Positions 7,848 to 21,500 of a DNA stretch of 64,000 nucleotides are shown piece by piece (the stretch's first letter is position 1; the number at the start of each line of letters is the position of its first letter). The notes beneath the pieces are model-generated. The model was not told where the DNA came from, ran no database searches, and worked only from the letters and a program-made list of their open reading frames with translations. Source of the DNA: Paraescarpia echinospica. Taxonomy: Eukaryota > Annelida > Polychaeta > Sabellida > Siboglinidae. The translations under genes were made by a program, and so were the position numbers. The stretch covers positions 55,476,832 through 55,540,831 of the forward strand of contig CM034543.1 of assembly GCA_020002185.1 (NCBI GenBank), read 5' to 3'.

Positions 7848-7969
7848 CTTTGTAGTTAGGTCTGAGACGTTTATCATAGCCGTTCAGTAGCGAATCCAAC
7901 AACTGCGACACGTTGGCGCTCTCTCCAATGTAGATGTCTTTTATCGGCGCGGATCGTCGCCCTTTCGTA
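7848..7969 (-). CDS. Exon (122 nt) of a GABA-A/glycine-type Cys-loop receptor
   Basis: N-terminal extracellular-domain exon of the same receptor gene as 1188-1255. It enters in phase 1 after tttgtag and reads TKGRRSAPIKDIYIGESANV, then SQLLDSLLNGYDKRLRPNYK, ending with g before gtaagg. The NVSxLLDxLLxxYDxRLRPNY pattern is the family's N-terminal helix and the RP-N motif that leads into GGPPV; the split glycine codon completes across the splice into GPPVEVG. NVS is a possible N-glycosylation sequon. Identity as an anionic Cys-loop subunit is strong from the two exons together, but subunit type is unresolved (NYKGPPV is glycine-receptor-like, VEVGITMFV is Rdl-like). The signal-peptide exon was not found between 7970 and 8659 and may lie beyond the satellites. 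Confidence 0.87.
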
Positions 7970-8659
7970 CTACAAACACCACCAGATCATCAGATCACCT
8001 AAACGTGACATTACTTATCATAGTATAATGCACGTTTTCCCTCATTACATAATTAATATACCCCTAAGACGTGTGAATCAACATTAGGGACGAACGACAC
8101 CGTCAAATTCAGGCGCTCCGTTTATTTATGTACAGTGATTTTCTGCGACCACAACGGGGTGTGCTGACAGGCGACTAACGAACTTCGCTAACAGAAAATT
8201 TGACTTGTATAGCTAGAGTGGTCTTTTTTTGAGAAAACGAGACGGTTCTCAATCCAGATGCATCGACGGGGGGAGACCAGATGGGATTGTCCGTTAGCGA
8301 TAATAATTGCATTCAGGTTGAGACGGCGCCAGTGGTTGGGCTATCGAGGTGGTGGTGGACGAGGTGTAGGTGGTAGTTCGTGATGTCATCTTTGTTATTG
8401 TTACGGCAATCATGAAAACTGCTATTAAAGGGAGCCAGTCAGTCGGAATTAGCAGTAATTTGCAATAGGAAGTATGTGGTGTTGAACGTGGGAAAATGGG
8501 AAATCGTTAAACGTCAAGGGGTTTGCAATTACCTCACCCCGACTCGGCTAAATTGCCAATAAAGCTTGGTTTGAAACTGTATATTTGCTTACTATTTAAA
8601 AATGCTCCGGGGTCGTACCTTCCAAGTTGCTTACTAAACACAATTTAGCGGGAAGTATA
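7970..8659. other. Unique DNA upstream of the 122-nt exon
   Basis: Expected to be receptor intron. The acceptor of the 122-nt exon (gtgtttgtag on minus) is at its left end. Nothing else is firmly identified. A TATTAAA-like box (8423-8429) followed by TCAGTC (8438-8443) and an AATAAA (8558-8563) on the plus strand give an LTR-like impression, but no TG..CA ends or duplicate copy are visible. A direct repeat ttgcttacta occurs at 8585-8594 and 8627-8636 just before the satellite begins. Confidence 0.4.
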
Positions 8660-9960
8660 CCCAGGGCGCAGATACCACCATTACTCCCACCCTTGGAGCA
8701 ACAAACCCAAGGCATCAGATACCACTATTACTCCCACCCATGGAGCAACAAACCCAAGGCATCAGATACCACCATTACTCCCACCTTTGGAGCAACAAAC
8801 CCAAGGCATCAGATACCACTATTACTCCCACCCATGGAGCAACAAACCCAAGGCATCAGATACCACTAATACTCCCACCCATGGAGCAACAAACCCAAGG
8901 CATCAGATACCACCATTACTCCCACCCATGGAGAAACAAACCCTGGGCATCAGATACCAACATTACTCCCACCCATGGAGCAACACACCCTGTGCATCAG
9001 ATACCACCATTACTCCCACTCATGGAGCAACAAAACCAAGGCATCATATACCACGATTACTCCCACCCATGGAGCAACAAATCCAAGGCATCATATACCA
9101 CCATTACTCCCTCCCATGGAGCAACAAACCAAAGGCATCAGATACCACCATTAATCCCACCCATGGAGCAACAAACCCTGGGCATCAGATATAAACATTT
9201 CTCCCACCCATGGAGCCTCAAACCCAAAGCATCAGATAACTCCATTACTCCCACCCATGGAGCAACAAACCCAAGGCATCAGATACCACCATTACTCCCA
9301 CCCATGGAGCAACAAACCATGGGCATCAGATACCACCATTACTCCCACCCATGAAGAAACAAACCCTGGGCATCAGATACCACCATTACTCCCACCCATG
9401 GAGAAACAAACCCAGGACATCAGATACCACCATTACTCCCCCCATGGAGCAACAAACCCAGGGCATCAGATACCACCATTACTCCCACCCATGGAGCAAC
9501 AAACCCTGTGCATCAGATACCACCATTACTCCCACCCATGGAGCAACAAACCCAGGGCATCATATACCAACATTACTCCCACCCATGGAGCAACAAAGCG
9601 AGGGCATTAGATACCACCATTACTCCCACCCATGGAGCAACAAACCCAAGGCATCAGATACCACCATTACTCCCACCCAAGGAGCAACAAACCCAAGGCA
9701 TCAGATACCACCATTACTCCCACACGTGGAGCAACAAACCCAGGGCATCATATACTACAATTACTCCAAACCATGGAGCAATAAACCCAGGGCATCAGAT
9801 ACCACTATTACTCCCTCCCATGGAGCAACAAATCCAAGGCATCAGATACCACCAATACTCCCTCCCATGGAGCAACAAACCCAAGGCATCAGATACCACC
9901 ATTAATCCCATCCATGGAGCAACAAACCCTGGGCATCAGATATAAACATTACACCCACCC

Positions 9961-12900
9961 ATGGAGCAACATACCCTGGGTATCAGATACAACCATTACT
10001 CCCACCCATGTTGCAACAAACCCAAGGCATCAGATACCAATTTTATTCCCACCCAAGGAGCAACAAACCCAGGGCATCAGATACCACCATTAGTCCCACC
10101 CATGGAGAAAAAAATACAAGGAATCAGATACCACCATTACCCCCACCCATAGAACAACAAACCCAGGGCATCAGATACCACCATTACTCCCACCCATGGA
10201 GCAACAAACCCTGGACATCAGATATAAACAATACTCCCACCCATGGAGCAACAAACCCAAGACATCAGATACCTCAATTACTCCCACCCAAGGAGAAAGA
10301 AACCCAAGGCATCAGATACCACCATTACTCCCACCCATGGAGCAACAAACCCTGGGCAACATATACCAACTTTACTCCCACCCATGGAGCATCAAACACT
10401 GGGCATCAGATACCACCATTACTCCTACCCACGGAGAAACAAACCCAGGACATCAGATACCACCATTACTCTCACCCATGGAGCAACAAATCCTAGGCAT
10501 CAGATACCACCATTACTCCCACCAATGGAGCAACAAACCCTGTGCATCAGATACCACCATTACTCCCACACATGGAGCAACAAAACCAGGGCATCAGATA
10601 CCACCATTACTCCCCCCATGGAGCAACAAACACTAGGCATCAGACACAACCATGACTCCCACCCATGGAGCAACAAACCCAGGGCATCAGATTCCACCAT
10701 ATCTCCCACCCATGGAGCAACAATTCCTGGGCATCAGATACCACCATGATTCCCATCCATGAAGCAACAAACCCAGAGCATCATATACCACCATTACTCC
10801 CACCCATGGAGCAACAAACCCAGGACATCAGATACCTCTATTACTCCCTCCCATGGAGCAACAAATCCAAGCCATCTTATACCACCATTACTCCCTCCCA
10901 TGGAGCAACAAACCCAAGGCATCAGATACCACCATTAATTTCACCCATGGAGTAACAAACCCTGGGCATCAGATATAAACATTACTCCCACCCATGGAGC
11001 AACAAACCCAAAGCATCAGATACCTCCATTACTCCCACCCATGGAGCAACAAACCCAAGGCATCAGATAACACCATTACCCCCACCCATGGAGCAACAAA
11101 CCCAAGGCATCAGCTACCACCATTACTCCCACCCATGGAGCAACAAACCCTGGGCTTCAGATACCATCATTACTCCCACCCATGAAGAAACAAACCCAGG
11201 ACATCAGATACCACCATTACTCCCCCCATGGAGCAACAAACCCAGGGCATCAGATACCACCATTACTCCCACCCATGGAGCAACAAATCCAAGGCATCAG
11301 ATACCACCATTACTACCACCCATGGAGCAACAAACCCTGTGCATCAGATACCACCATTACTCCCACCCATGGAGCAACAAACCGAGGGCATTAGATACCA
11401 CCATTAGTCCCACCCATGGAGAAAAAAATACAAGGAATCAGATACCACCATTACTCCCACCCATAGACCAACAAACCCAGGGCATCAGATACCACCATTA
11501 TTCCCACCCATGGATCAACAAACCCTGGACATCAGATATAAACAATACTCCCACCCATGGAGCAACAAACCCAAGGCATCAGATACCTCCATTACTCCCA
11601 CCCAAGGAGAAAGAAACCCAAGGCATCAGATACCACCATTACTCCCACTCAAGGAGCAACAAACCCTGGGCAACATATACCAACTTTTCTCCCACCCATG
11701 GAGCAACAAACCCAGGGCATCAGATAACACCATTACTCCCACCCATGGAGCAACAAACCCAGGGCATCATATACCAACATTACTCCCACCCATGGAGCAA
11801 CAAAGCGAGGGCATTAGATACCACCATTACTCCCACCCATGGAGCAACAAACCCAAGGCATCAGATACCACCATTACTCCCACCCAAGGAGCAACAAACC
11901 CAAGGCATCAGATACCACCATTACTCCCACACGTGGAGCAACAAACCCAGGGCATCATATACTACAATTACTCCCACCCATGGAGCAACAAACCCAGGGC
12001 ATCAGATACCACTATTACTCCCTCCCATGGAACAACAAATCCATGGCATCAGATACCACCATTACTCCCTCCCATGGAGCAACAAACCCAAGGCATCAGA
12101 TACCACCATTAATCCCATCCATGGAGCAACAAACCCTGGGCATCAGATATAAACATTACACCCACCCATGGAGCAACATACCCTGGGTATCAGATACAAC
12201 CATTACTCCCACCCATGGAGCAACAAACCCAAGGCATCAGATACCAATTTTATTCCCACCCAAGGAGCAGCAAACCCAGGGCATCAGATACCACCATTAC
12301 TCCCACCCATGGAGCAACAAACCCTGGACATCAGATATAAACAATACTCCCACCCATGGAGCAACAAACCCAAGGCATCAGATACCTCAATTACTCCCAC
12401 CCAAGGAGAAAGAAACCCAAGGCATCAGATACCACCATTACTCCCACCCATGGAGCAACAAACCCTGGGCAACATATACCAACTTTACTCCCACCCATGG
12501 AGCATCAAACACTGGGCATCAGATACCACCATTACTCCTACCCACGGAGAGACAAACCCGGGACATCAGATACCACCATTACTCCAACCCATGGAGCAAC
12601 AAATCCTAGGCATCAGATACCACCATTACTCCCACCAATGGAGCAACAAACCCTGTGCATCAAATACCACCATTACTCCCACACAAGGAGACACAAAACC
12701 AGGGCATCAGATACCACCATTACTCCTCCCATGGAGCAACAAACCCTAGGCATCAGACACAACTATGACTCCCACCCATGGAGCGACAAACCCAGGGCAT
12801 CAGATTCCACCATATCTCCCACCCATGGAGCAACAATTCCTGGGCATCAGATACCACCATGATTCCCATCCATGAAGCAACAAACCCAGAGCATCATATA

Positions 12901-13298
12901 CCACCATTACTCCCACCCATGGAGCAACAAACCCAGGACATCAGATACCAATATTACTCCCTCCCATGGAGCAACAAATCCAAGCCATCTTATACCACCA
13001 TTACTCCCTCCCATGGAGCAACAAACCCAAGGCATCAGATACCACCAGTAATCTCACCCATGGAGTAACAAACCCTGGGCATCAGATATAAACATTACTC
13101 CCACCCATGGAGCAACAAACCCAAAGCATCAGATACCTCCATTACTCCCACCCATGGAGCAACAAACCCAAGGCATCAGATACCACCATTACTCCCACCC
13201 ATGGAGCAACAAACCCAAGGCATCAGGTACCACCATTACTCCCACCCATGGAGCAACAAACCCTGGGCTTCAGATACCACCATTACTCCCACCCATGA
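9961..13298 (+). repeat. Block duplication inside the 47-bp satellite (about 2.1-2.2 kb period)
   Basis: Long runs of identical variant order recur at a fixed offset. 9961 matches 12168 (offset 2207 = 47 units minus 2 bp), while 10243, 10665 and 10994 match 12356, 12778 and 13107 (offset 2113). The 94-bp difference equals two units, so one copy gained or lost two monomers. This is higher-order structure from unequal exchange of large blocks. Confidence 0.85.
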
Positions 13299-15501
13299 AG
13301 AAACAAACCCTGGGCATCAGATACCAACGTTACTCCCACCCATGGAGCATCAAACACTGGGAATCAGATACCACCATTACTCCCACCCATGGAGAAACAA
13401 ACCCAGGACATCAGATACCACCATTACTCCCCCCATGGAGCAACAAACCCAGGGCTTCAGATACCACCATTACTCCCACCCATGGAGCAACAAATCCAAG
13501 GCATCAGATACCACCATTACTACCACCCATGGAGCAACAAACCCTGTGCATCAGATACCACCATTACTCCCACCCATGGAGCAACAAACCCAGGGCATCA
13601 GATACCAACATTACTCCCACCCATGGAGCAACAAACCGAGGGCATTAGATACCACCATTAGTCCCACCCATGGAGAAAAAAATACAAGGAATCAGACACC
13701 ACCATTACTCCCACCCATAGACCAACAAACCCAGGGCATCAGATACCACCATTACTCCCACCCATGGAGCAACAAACCCTGGACATCAGATATAAACAAT
13801 ACTCCCACCCATGGAGCAACAAACCCAAGGCATCAGATACCTCCATTACTCCCACCCAAGGAGAAAGAAACCCAAGGCATCAGATACCACCATTACTCCC
13901 ACCCAAGGAGCAACAAACCCTGGGCAACATATACCAAATTTTCTCCCACCCATGGAGCATCAACACTGGCCATCAGATACCACCATTACTCCCACCCACG
14001 GAGAAACAAACCCAGGACATCAGATACCACCATTACTCCCACCCATGGAGCAACAAACCCTGGGCATCAGATAACACCATTAATCCCACCCATGGAGCAA
14101 CAAATCCTAGGCATCATATACCACCATTACTCCCACCAATGGAGCAACAAACCCTGTGCATCAGATACCACCATTACTCCCACACATGGAGCAACAAAAC
14201 CAGGGCATCAGATACCACCATTACTCCCACCCATGGAGCAACAAACCCTGGGCATCAGATACAACCATTACTCCCACCCATGGAGCAACAAATCCAAGGC
14301 ATCAGATACCACCATTACTACCACCCATGGAGCAACAAACCCTGTGCATCAGATACCACCATTACTCCCACCCATGGAGCAACAAACCCAGGGCATCAGA
14401 TACCAACATTACTCCCACCCATGGAGCAACAAACCGAGGGCATTAGATACCACCATTAGTCCCACCCATGGAGAAAAAAATACAAGGAATCAGACACCAC
14501 CATTACTCCCACCCATAGACCAACAAACCCAGGGCATCAGATACCACCATTACTCCCACCCATGGAGCAACAAACCCTGGACATCAGATATAAACAATAC
14601 TCCCACCCATGGATCAACAAAACCAAGGCATCAGATACCTCCATTACTCCCGCCCATGGAGCAAGAAACCCAAGGCATCAGATACCACCATTACTCCCAC
14701 CCATGGAGCAACAAACCCTGGGCAACATATACCAACTTTACTCCCACCCATGGAGCATCAAACACTGGGCATCAGATACCACCATTACTCCAACCCACGG
14801 AGAAACAAACCCAGGACATCAGATACCACCATTACTCCCACCCATGGAGCAACAAACCCAGGGCATCATATAACACCATTACTCCCACCCATGGAGCAAC
14901 AAACCCAGGGCATCAGATACCAACATTACTCCCACCCATGGAGCAACAAACCGAGGGCATTATATACCATCATTACTCCCATCCATGGAGCAACAAACCC
15001 AAGGCATCAGATACCACCATTACTCCCACCCACGGAGCAACAAACCCAAGGCATCATATACCACCATTACTCCCACCCATGGAGCAACAAACCCAGGGCA
15101 TCAGATACCAACATTACTCCCACCCATGGAGCAACAAACCGAGGGCATTAGATACCACCATTACTCCCACCCATGCAGCAACAAAGCCAAACCATCAGAT
15201 ACCACCATTACTCCCACCCACGGAGCAACAAACCCAAGGCATCAGATACCACCATTACTCCCACACATGGAGCAACAAACCCTGGGCATCATATACCACC
15301 GTTACTCCCACCCATGGAGCAACAAACCCAAGGCATCAGATACCAATTTTATTCCCACCCAAGGAGCAACAAACCCAGGGCATCAGATACCACCATTAGT
15401 CCCACCCATGGAGCAAAAAATACAAGGAATCAGATACCACCATTAATCCCACCCATGGAGCAACAAACCCTGGGCATCATATATAAACATTACACCCACC
15501 C

Positions 15502-18500
15502 ATGGAGCAACATACCATGGGTATCAAATACAACCATTACTCCCACCCATGGAGCAACAAACCCAAGGCATCAGATACCAATTTTATTCCCACCCAAGGA
15601 GCAACAAACCCAGGGCATCAGATACCACCATTAGTCCCACCCATGGAGCAAAAAATACAAGGAATCAGATACCACCATTACTCTCACCCATAGACCAACA
15701 AACCCAGGGCATCAGATACCACCATTACTCCCACCCATGGAGCAACAAACCCTGGACATCAGATATAAACAATACTCCCACCCATGGATCAACAAAACCA
15801 AGGCATCAGATACCTCCATTACTCCCGCCCATGGAGCAAGAAACCCAAGGCATCAGATACCACCATTACTCCCACCCATGGAGCAACAAACCCTGGGCAA
15901 CATATACCAACTTTACTCCCACCCATGGAGCATCAAACACTGGGCATCAGATAACACCATTACTCCCACCCATGGAGCAACAAACCCAGGGCATCAGATA
16001 CCAACATTACTCCCACCCATGGAGCAACAAACCGAGGGCATTAGATACCACCATTACTCCCACCCATGGAGCAACAATCCCAAGGCATCAGATACCACCA
16101 TTACTGCCACCCACGGAGCAACAAACCCAAGGCATCACATACCACCATTACTCCCACACATGGAGCAACAAACCCAGGGCATCATATACAACCATTACTC
16201 CCACCCATGGAGCAACAAACCCAGGGCATCAGATACCACTATTACTCACTCCCATGGAGCAACAAATCCAAGGCATCAGATACCACCATTACTCCCTCCC
16301 ATGGAGCAACAAACCCAAGGCATCAGATACCACCATTAATCCCACCCATGGAGCAACAAAACCTGGGCATAGGATATAAACATTACACCCACCCATGGAG
16401 CAACATACCCTGGGTATCAGATACAACCGTTACTCCCACCCATGGAGCAACAAACCCAAGGCATCAGATACCAATTTTATTCCCACCCAAGGAGCAACAA
16501 ACCCAGGGCATCAGATACCACCATTAGTCCCACCCATGGAGCAAAAAATACAAGGAATCAGATACCACCATTAATCCCACCCATGGAGCAACAAACCCTG
16601 GGCATCATATATAAACATTACACCCACCCATGGAGCAACATACCATGGGTATCAGATACAACCATTACTCCCACCCATGGAGCAACAAACCCAAGGCATC
16701 AGATACCAATTTTATTCCCACCCAAGGAGCAACAAACCCAGGGCATCAGATACCACCATTAGTCCCACCCATGGAGCAAAAAATACAAGGAATCAGATAC
16801 CACCATTACTCCCACCCATAGAACAACTAACCCAGGGCATCAGATACCACCATTACTCCCACCCATGGAGCAACAAACCCAGGACATCAGATATAAACAA
16901 TACTCTCACCCATGGAGCAACAAAACCAAGGCATCAGATAACTCCATTACTCCCACCCATGGAGCAAGAATCCCAAGGCATCATATTCCACCATTACTCC
17001 CACCCATGGAGCAAAAAACCCTGGGCAACATATACCAACTTTACTCCCACCCATGGAGCATCAAACACTGGGCATCAGATACCACCATTACTCCCACCCA
17101 TGGAGCAACAAACCCAGGGCATCAGATAACACCATTACTCCCACCCATGGAGCAACAAACCCAGGGCATCAGATACCAACATTACTCCCACCCATGGAGC
17201 AACAAACCGAGGGCATTAAATACCACCATTACTCCCACCCATGCAGCAACAAAGTCAAACCATCAGATACCACCATTACTCCCACCCACGGAGCAACAAA
17301 CCCAAGGCATCAGATACCACCATTACTCCCACACATGGAGCAACAAACCCAACATCAGATACCACCATTACTCCCACCCACGGAGCAACAAACCCAAGGC
17401 ATCAGATACCACCATTACTCCCACACATGGAGCAACAAACCCTGGGCATCATATACCACCGTTACTCCCACCCATGGAGCAACAAACCCAAGGCATCAGA
17501 TACCAATTTTATTCCCACCCAAGGAGCAACAAACCCAGGGCATCAGATACCACCATTAGTCCCACCCATGGAGCAAAAAATACAAGGAATCAGATACCAC
17601 CATTAATCCCACCCATGGAGCAACAAACCCTGGGCATCATATATAAACATTACACCCACGCATGGAGCAACATACCATGGGTATCAGATACAACCATTAC
17701 TCCCACCCATGGAGCAACAAACCCAAGGCATCAGATACCAATTTTATTCCAACCCAAGGAGCAACAAACCCAGGGCATCAGATACCACCATTAGTCCCAC
17801 CCATGGAGCAAAAAATACAAGGAATCAGATACCACCATTACTCTCATCCATAGACCAACAAACCCAGGGCATCAGATACCACCATTACTCCCACCCATGG
17901 AGCAACAAACCCTGGACATCAGATATAAACAATACTCCCACCCATGGATCAACAAAACCAAGGCATCAGATACCTCCATTACTCCCGCCCATGGAGCAAG
18001 AAACCCAAGGCATCAGATACCACCATTACTCCCACCCATGGAGCAACAAACCCTGGGCAACATATACCAACTTAACTCCCACCCATGGAACATCAAACAC
18101 TGGGCATCAGATACCACCATTACTCCCATCCACGGAGAAACAAACCCAGGACATCAGATACCACCATTACTCCCACCCAAGGAGCAACAAACCCAGGGCA
18201 TCATATAACACCATTACTCCCACCCATGGAGCAACAAACCCAGGGCATCAGATACCAACATTACTCCCACCCATGGAGCAACAAACCCTGGACATCAGAT
18301 ATAAACAATACTCCCACCCATGGATCAACAAAACCAAGGCATCAGATACCTCCATTACTCCCGCCCATGGAGCAAGAAACCCAAGGCATCAGATACCACC
18401 ATTACTCCCACCCATGGAGCAACAAACCCTGGGCAACATATACCAACTTTACTCCCACCCATGGAGCATCAAACACTGGGCATCAGATAACACCATTACT

Positions 18501-21500
18501 CCCACCCATGGAGCAACAAACCCAGGGCATCAGATACCAACATTACTCCCACCCGTGGAGCAACAAACCGAGGGCATTAGATACCACCATTACTCCCACC
18601 CATGGAGCAACAATCCCAAGGCATCAGATACCACCATTACTGCCACCCACGGAGCAACAAACCCAAGGCATCACATACCACCATTACTCCCACACATGGA
18701 GCAACAAACCCAGGGCATCATATACAACCATTACTCCCACCCATGGAGCAACAAACCCAGGGCATCAGATACCACTATTACTCACTCCCATGGACCAACA
18801 AATCCAAGGCATCAGATACCACCATTACTCCCTCCCATGGAGCAACAAACCCAAGGCATCAGATACCACCATTAATCCCACCCATGGAGCAACAAACCCT
18901 GGGCATAGGATATAAACATTACACCCACCCATGGAGCAACATACCCTGGGTATCAGATACAACCATTACTCCCACCCATGGAGCAACAAACCCAAGGCAT
19001 CAGATACCAATTTTATTCCCACCCAAGGAGCAACAAACCCAGGGCATCAGATACCACCATTAGTCCTACCCATGGAGCAAAAAATACAAGGAATCAGATA
19101 CCACCATTAATCCCACCCATGGAGCAACAAACCCTGGGCATCATATATAAACATTACACCCACCCATGGAGCAACATACCATGGGTATGAGATACAACCA
19201 TTACTCCCACCCATGGAGCAACAAACCCAAGGCATCAGATACCCATTTTATTCCCACCCAAGGAGCAACAAACCCAGGGCATCAGATACCACCATTAGTC
19301 CCACCCATGGACCAAAAAATACAAGGAATCAGATACCACCATTACTCCCACCCATAGAACAACTAACCCAGGGCATCAGAGACCACCATTACTCCCACCC
19401 ATGGAGCAACAAACCCAGGACATCAGATATAAACAATACTCCCACCCATGGAGCAACAAAACCAAGGCATCAGATAACTCCATTACTCCCACCCATGGAG
19501 CAGGAATCCCAAGGCATCATATTCCACCATTACTCCCACCCATGGAGCAAAAAACCCTGGGCAACATATACCAACTTTACTCCCACCCATGGAGCATCAA
19601 ACACTGGGCATCAGATACCACCATTACTCCCACCCATGGAGCAACAAACCCAGGGCATCAGATAACACCATTACTCCCACCCATGGAGCAACAAACCCAG
19701 GGCATCAGATACGAACATTACTCCCACCCATGGAGCAACAAACCGAGGGCATTAGATACCACCATTACTCCCACCCATGGAGCAACAAACCGAGGGCATT
19801 ATATACCATCATTACTCCCATCCATGGAGCAACAAACCCAAGTCATCAGGTACCACCATTACTCCCACCCACGAAGCAACAAACCCAAGGCATCAGATAC
19901 CACCATTACTCCCACCCATGGAGCAACAAACCCAGGGCATCAGATACCAACATTACTCCCACCCATGGAGCAACAAACCGAGGGCATTAGATACCACCAT
20001 TACTCCCACCCATGGAGCAACAAAGCCAAACCATCAGATACCACCATTACTCCCACCCATGGAGCAACAAACCCAAGCCATCAGATACCAATTGTATTCC
20101 CACACAAGGAGCAACAAACCCAGGGCATCAGATACCACCATTAGTCCCACCCATGGAGCAAAAAATACAAGGAATCAGATACCACCATTAATCCCACCCA
20201 TGGAGCAACAAACCCTGGGCATCATATATAAACATTACACCCACCCATGGAGCAACATACCATTGGTATCAGATACAACCATTACTCCCACCCATGGAGC
20301 AACAAACCCAAGGCATCATATACCAATTTTATTCCCACCCAAGGAGCAACAAACCCAGGGCATCATATACCACCATTAGTCCCACCCATGGAGCAAAAAA
20401 TACAAGGAATCAGATACCACCATTACTCTCACCCATAGACCAACAAACCCAGGGCATCAGATACCACCATTACTCCCACCCATGGAGCAACAAACCCTGG
20501 ACATCAGATATAAACAATACTCCCACCCATGGATCAACAAAACCAAGGCATCAGATACCTCCATTACTCCCGCCCATGGAGCAAGAAACCCAAGGCATCA
20601 GATACCACCATTACTCCCACCCATGGAGCAACAAACCCTGGGCAACATATACCAACTTTACTCCCACCCATGGAGCATCAAACACTGGGCATCAGATACC
20701 ACCATTACTCCCACCCACGGAGAAACAAACCCAGGACATCAGATACCACCATTACTCCCTCCCATGGAGCAACAAACCCAAGGCATCATATACCACCATT
20801 AATCCCACCCATGGAGCAACAAACCCAAGGCATCATATACCACCATTACTCCCACACATGGAGCAACAAACCCAGGGCATCAGATACCACCATTACTCCC
20901 ACCCATGGAGCAACAAACCTTGGGCATCAGATATAAACATTACTCCCACCCATGGTGCAACAAAACCAAGGCATCAGATACCTCCATTACTCCCACCCAT
21001 GGAGCAACAAACACAAGGCATCAGATACCACCATTACTCCCACCCATGGAGCAACAAACCCAGGGCATCAGATACCAAAATTACTCCCACCCATGAAGCA
21101 ACAAATCCAAGGCATCAGATACCACCATTACTCCCACCCATGGAGCAACAAACCCTATGCATGAGATACCACCATTACTCCCACCCATGGAGCAACAAAC
21201 CCAAGGCATCAGATACCACCATTACTCCCACCCACGGAGCAACAAACCCAAGGCATCAGATACCACCATTACTCCCACACATGGAGCAACAAACCCAGGG
21301 CATCAGATACCACCGTTACTCCCATCCATGGAGTAAAAAAACCAAGGCATCAGATATCACCATTACTCCCACCCATGGAGCATCAAACCCTGGGCATCAG
21401 ATATAAACATTACTCCCACCCATGGTGCAACAAACCCAAGTCATCAGGTACCTCCATTACTCCCACCCATGGAGCAACAAACACAAGGCATCAGATACCA

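Noticed and set aside
7970..8659. Signal-peptide exon of the receptor
   Set aside because: Short minus-strand ORFs (for example a 39-codon Thr/Ser-rich one from about 8413) have no hydrophobic core and no convincing in-phase donor.
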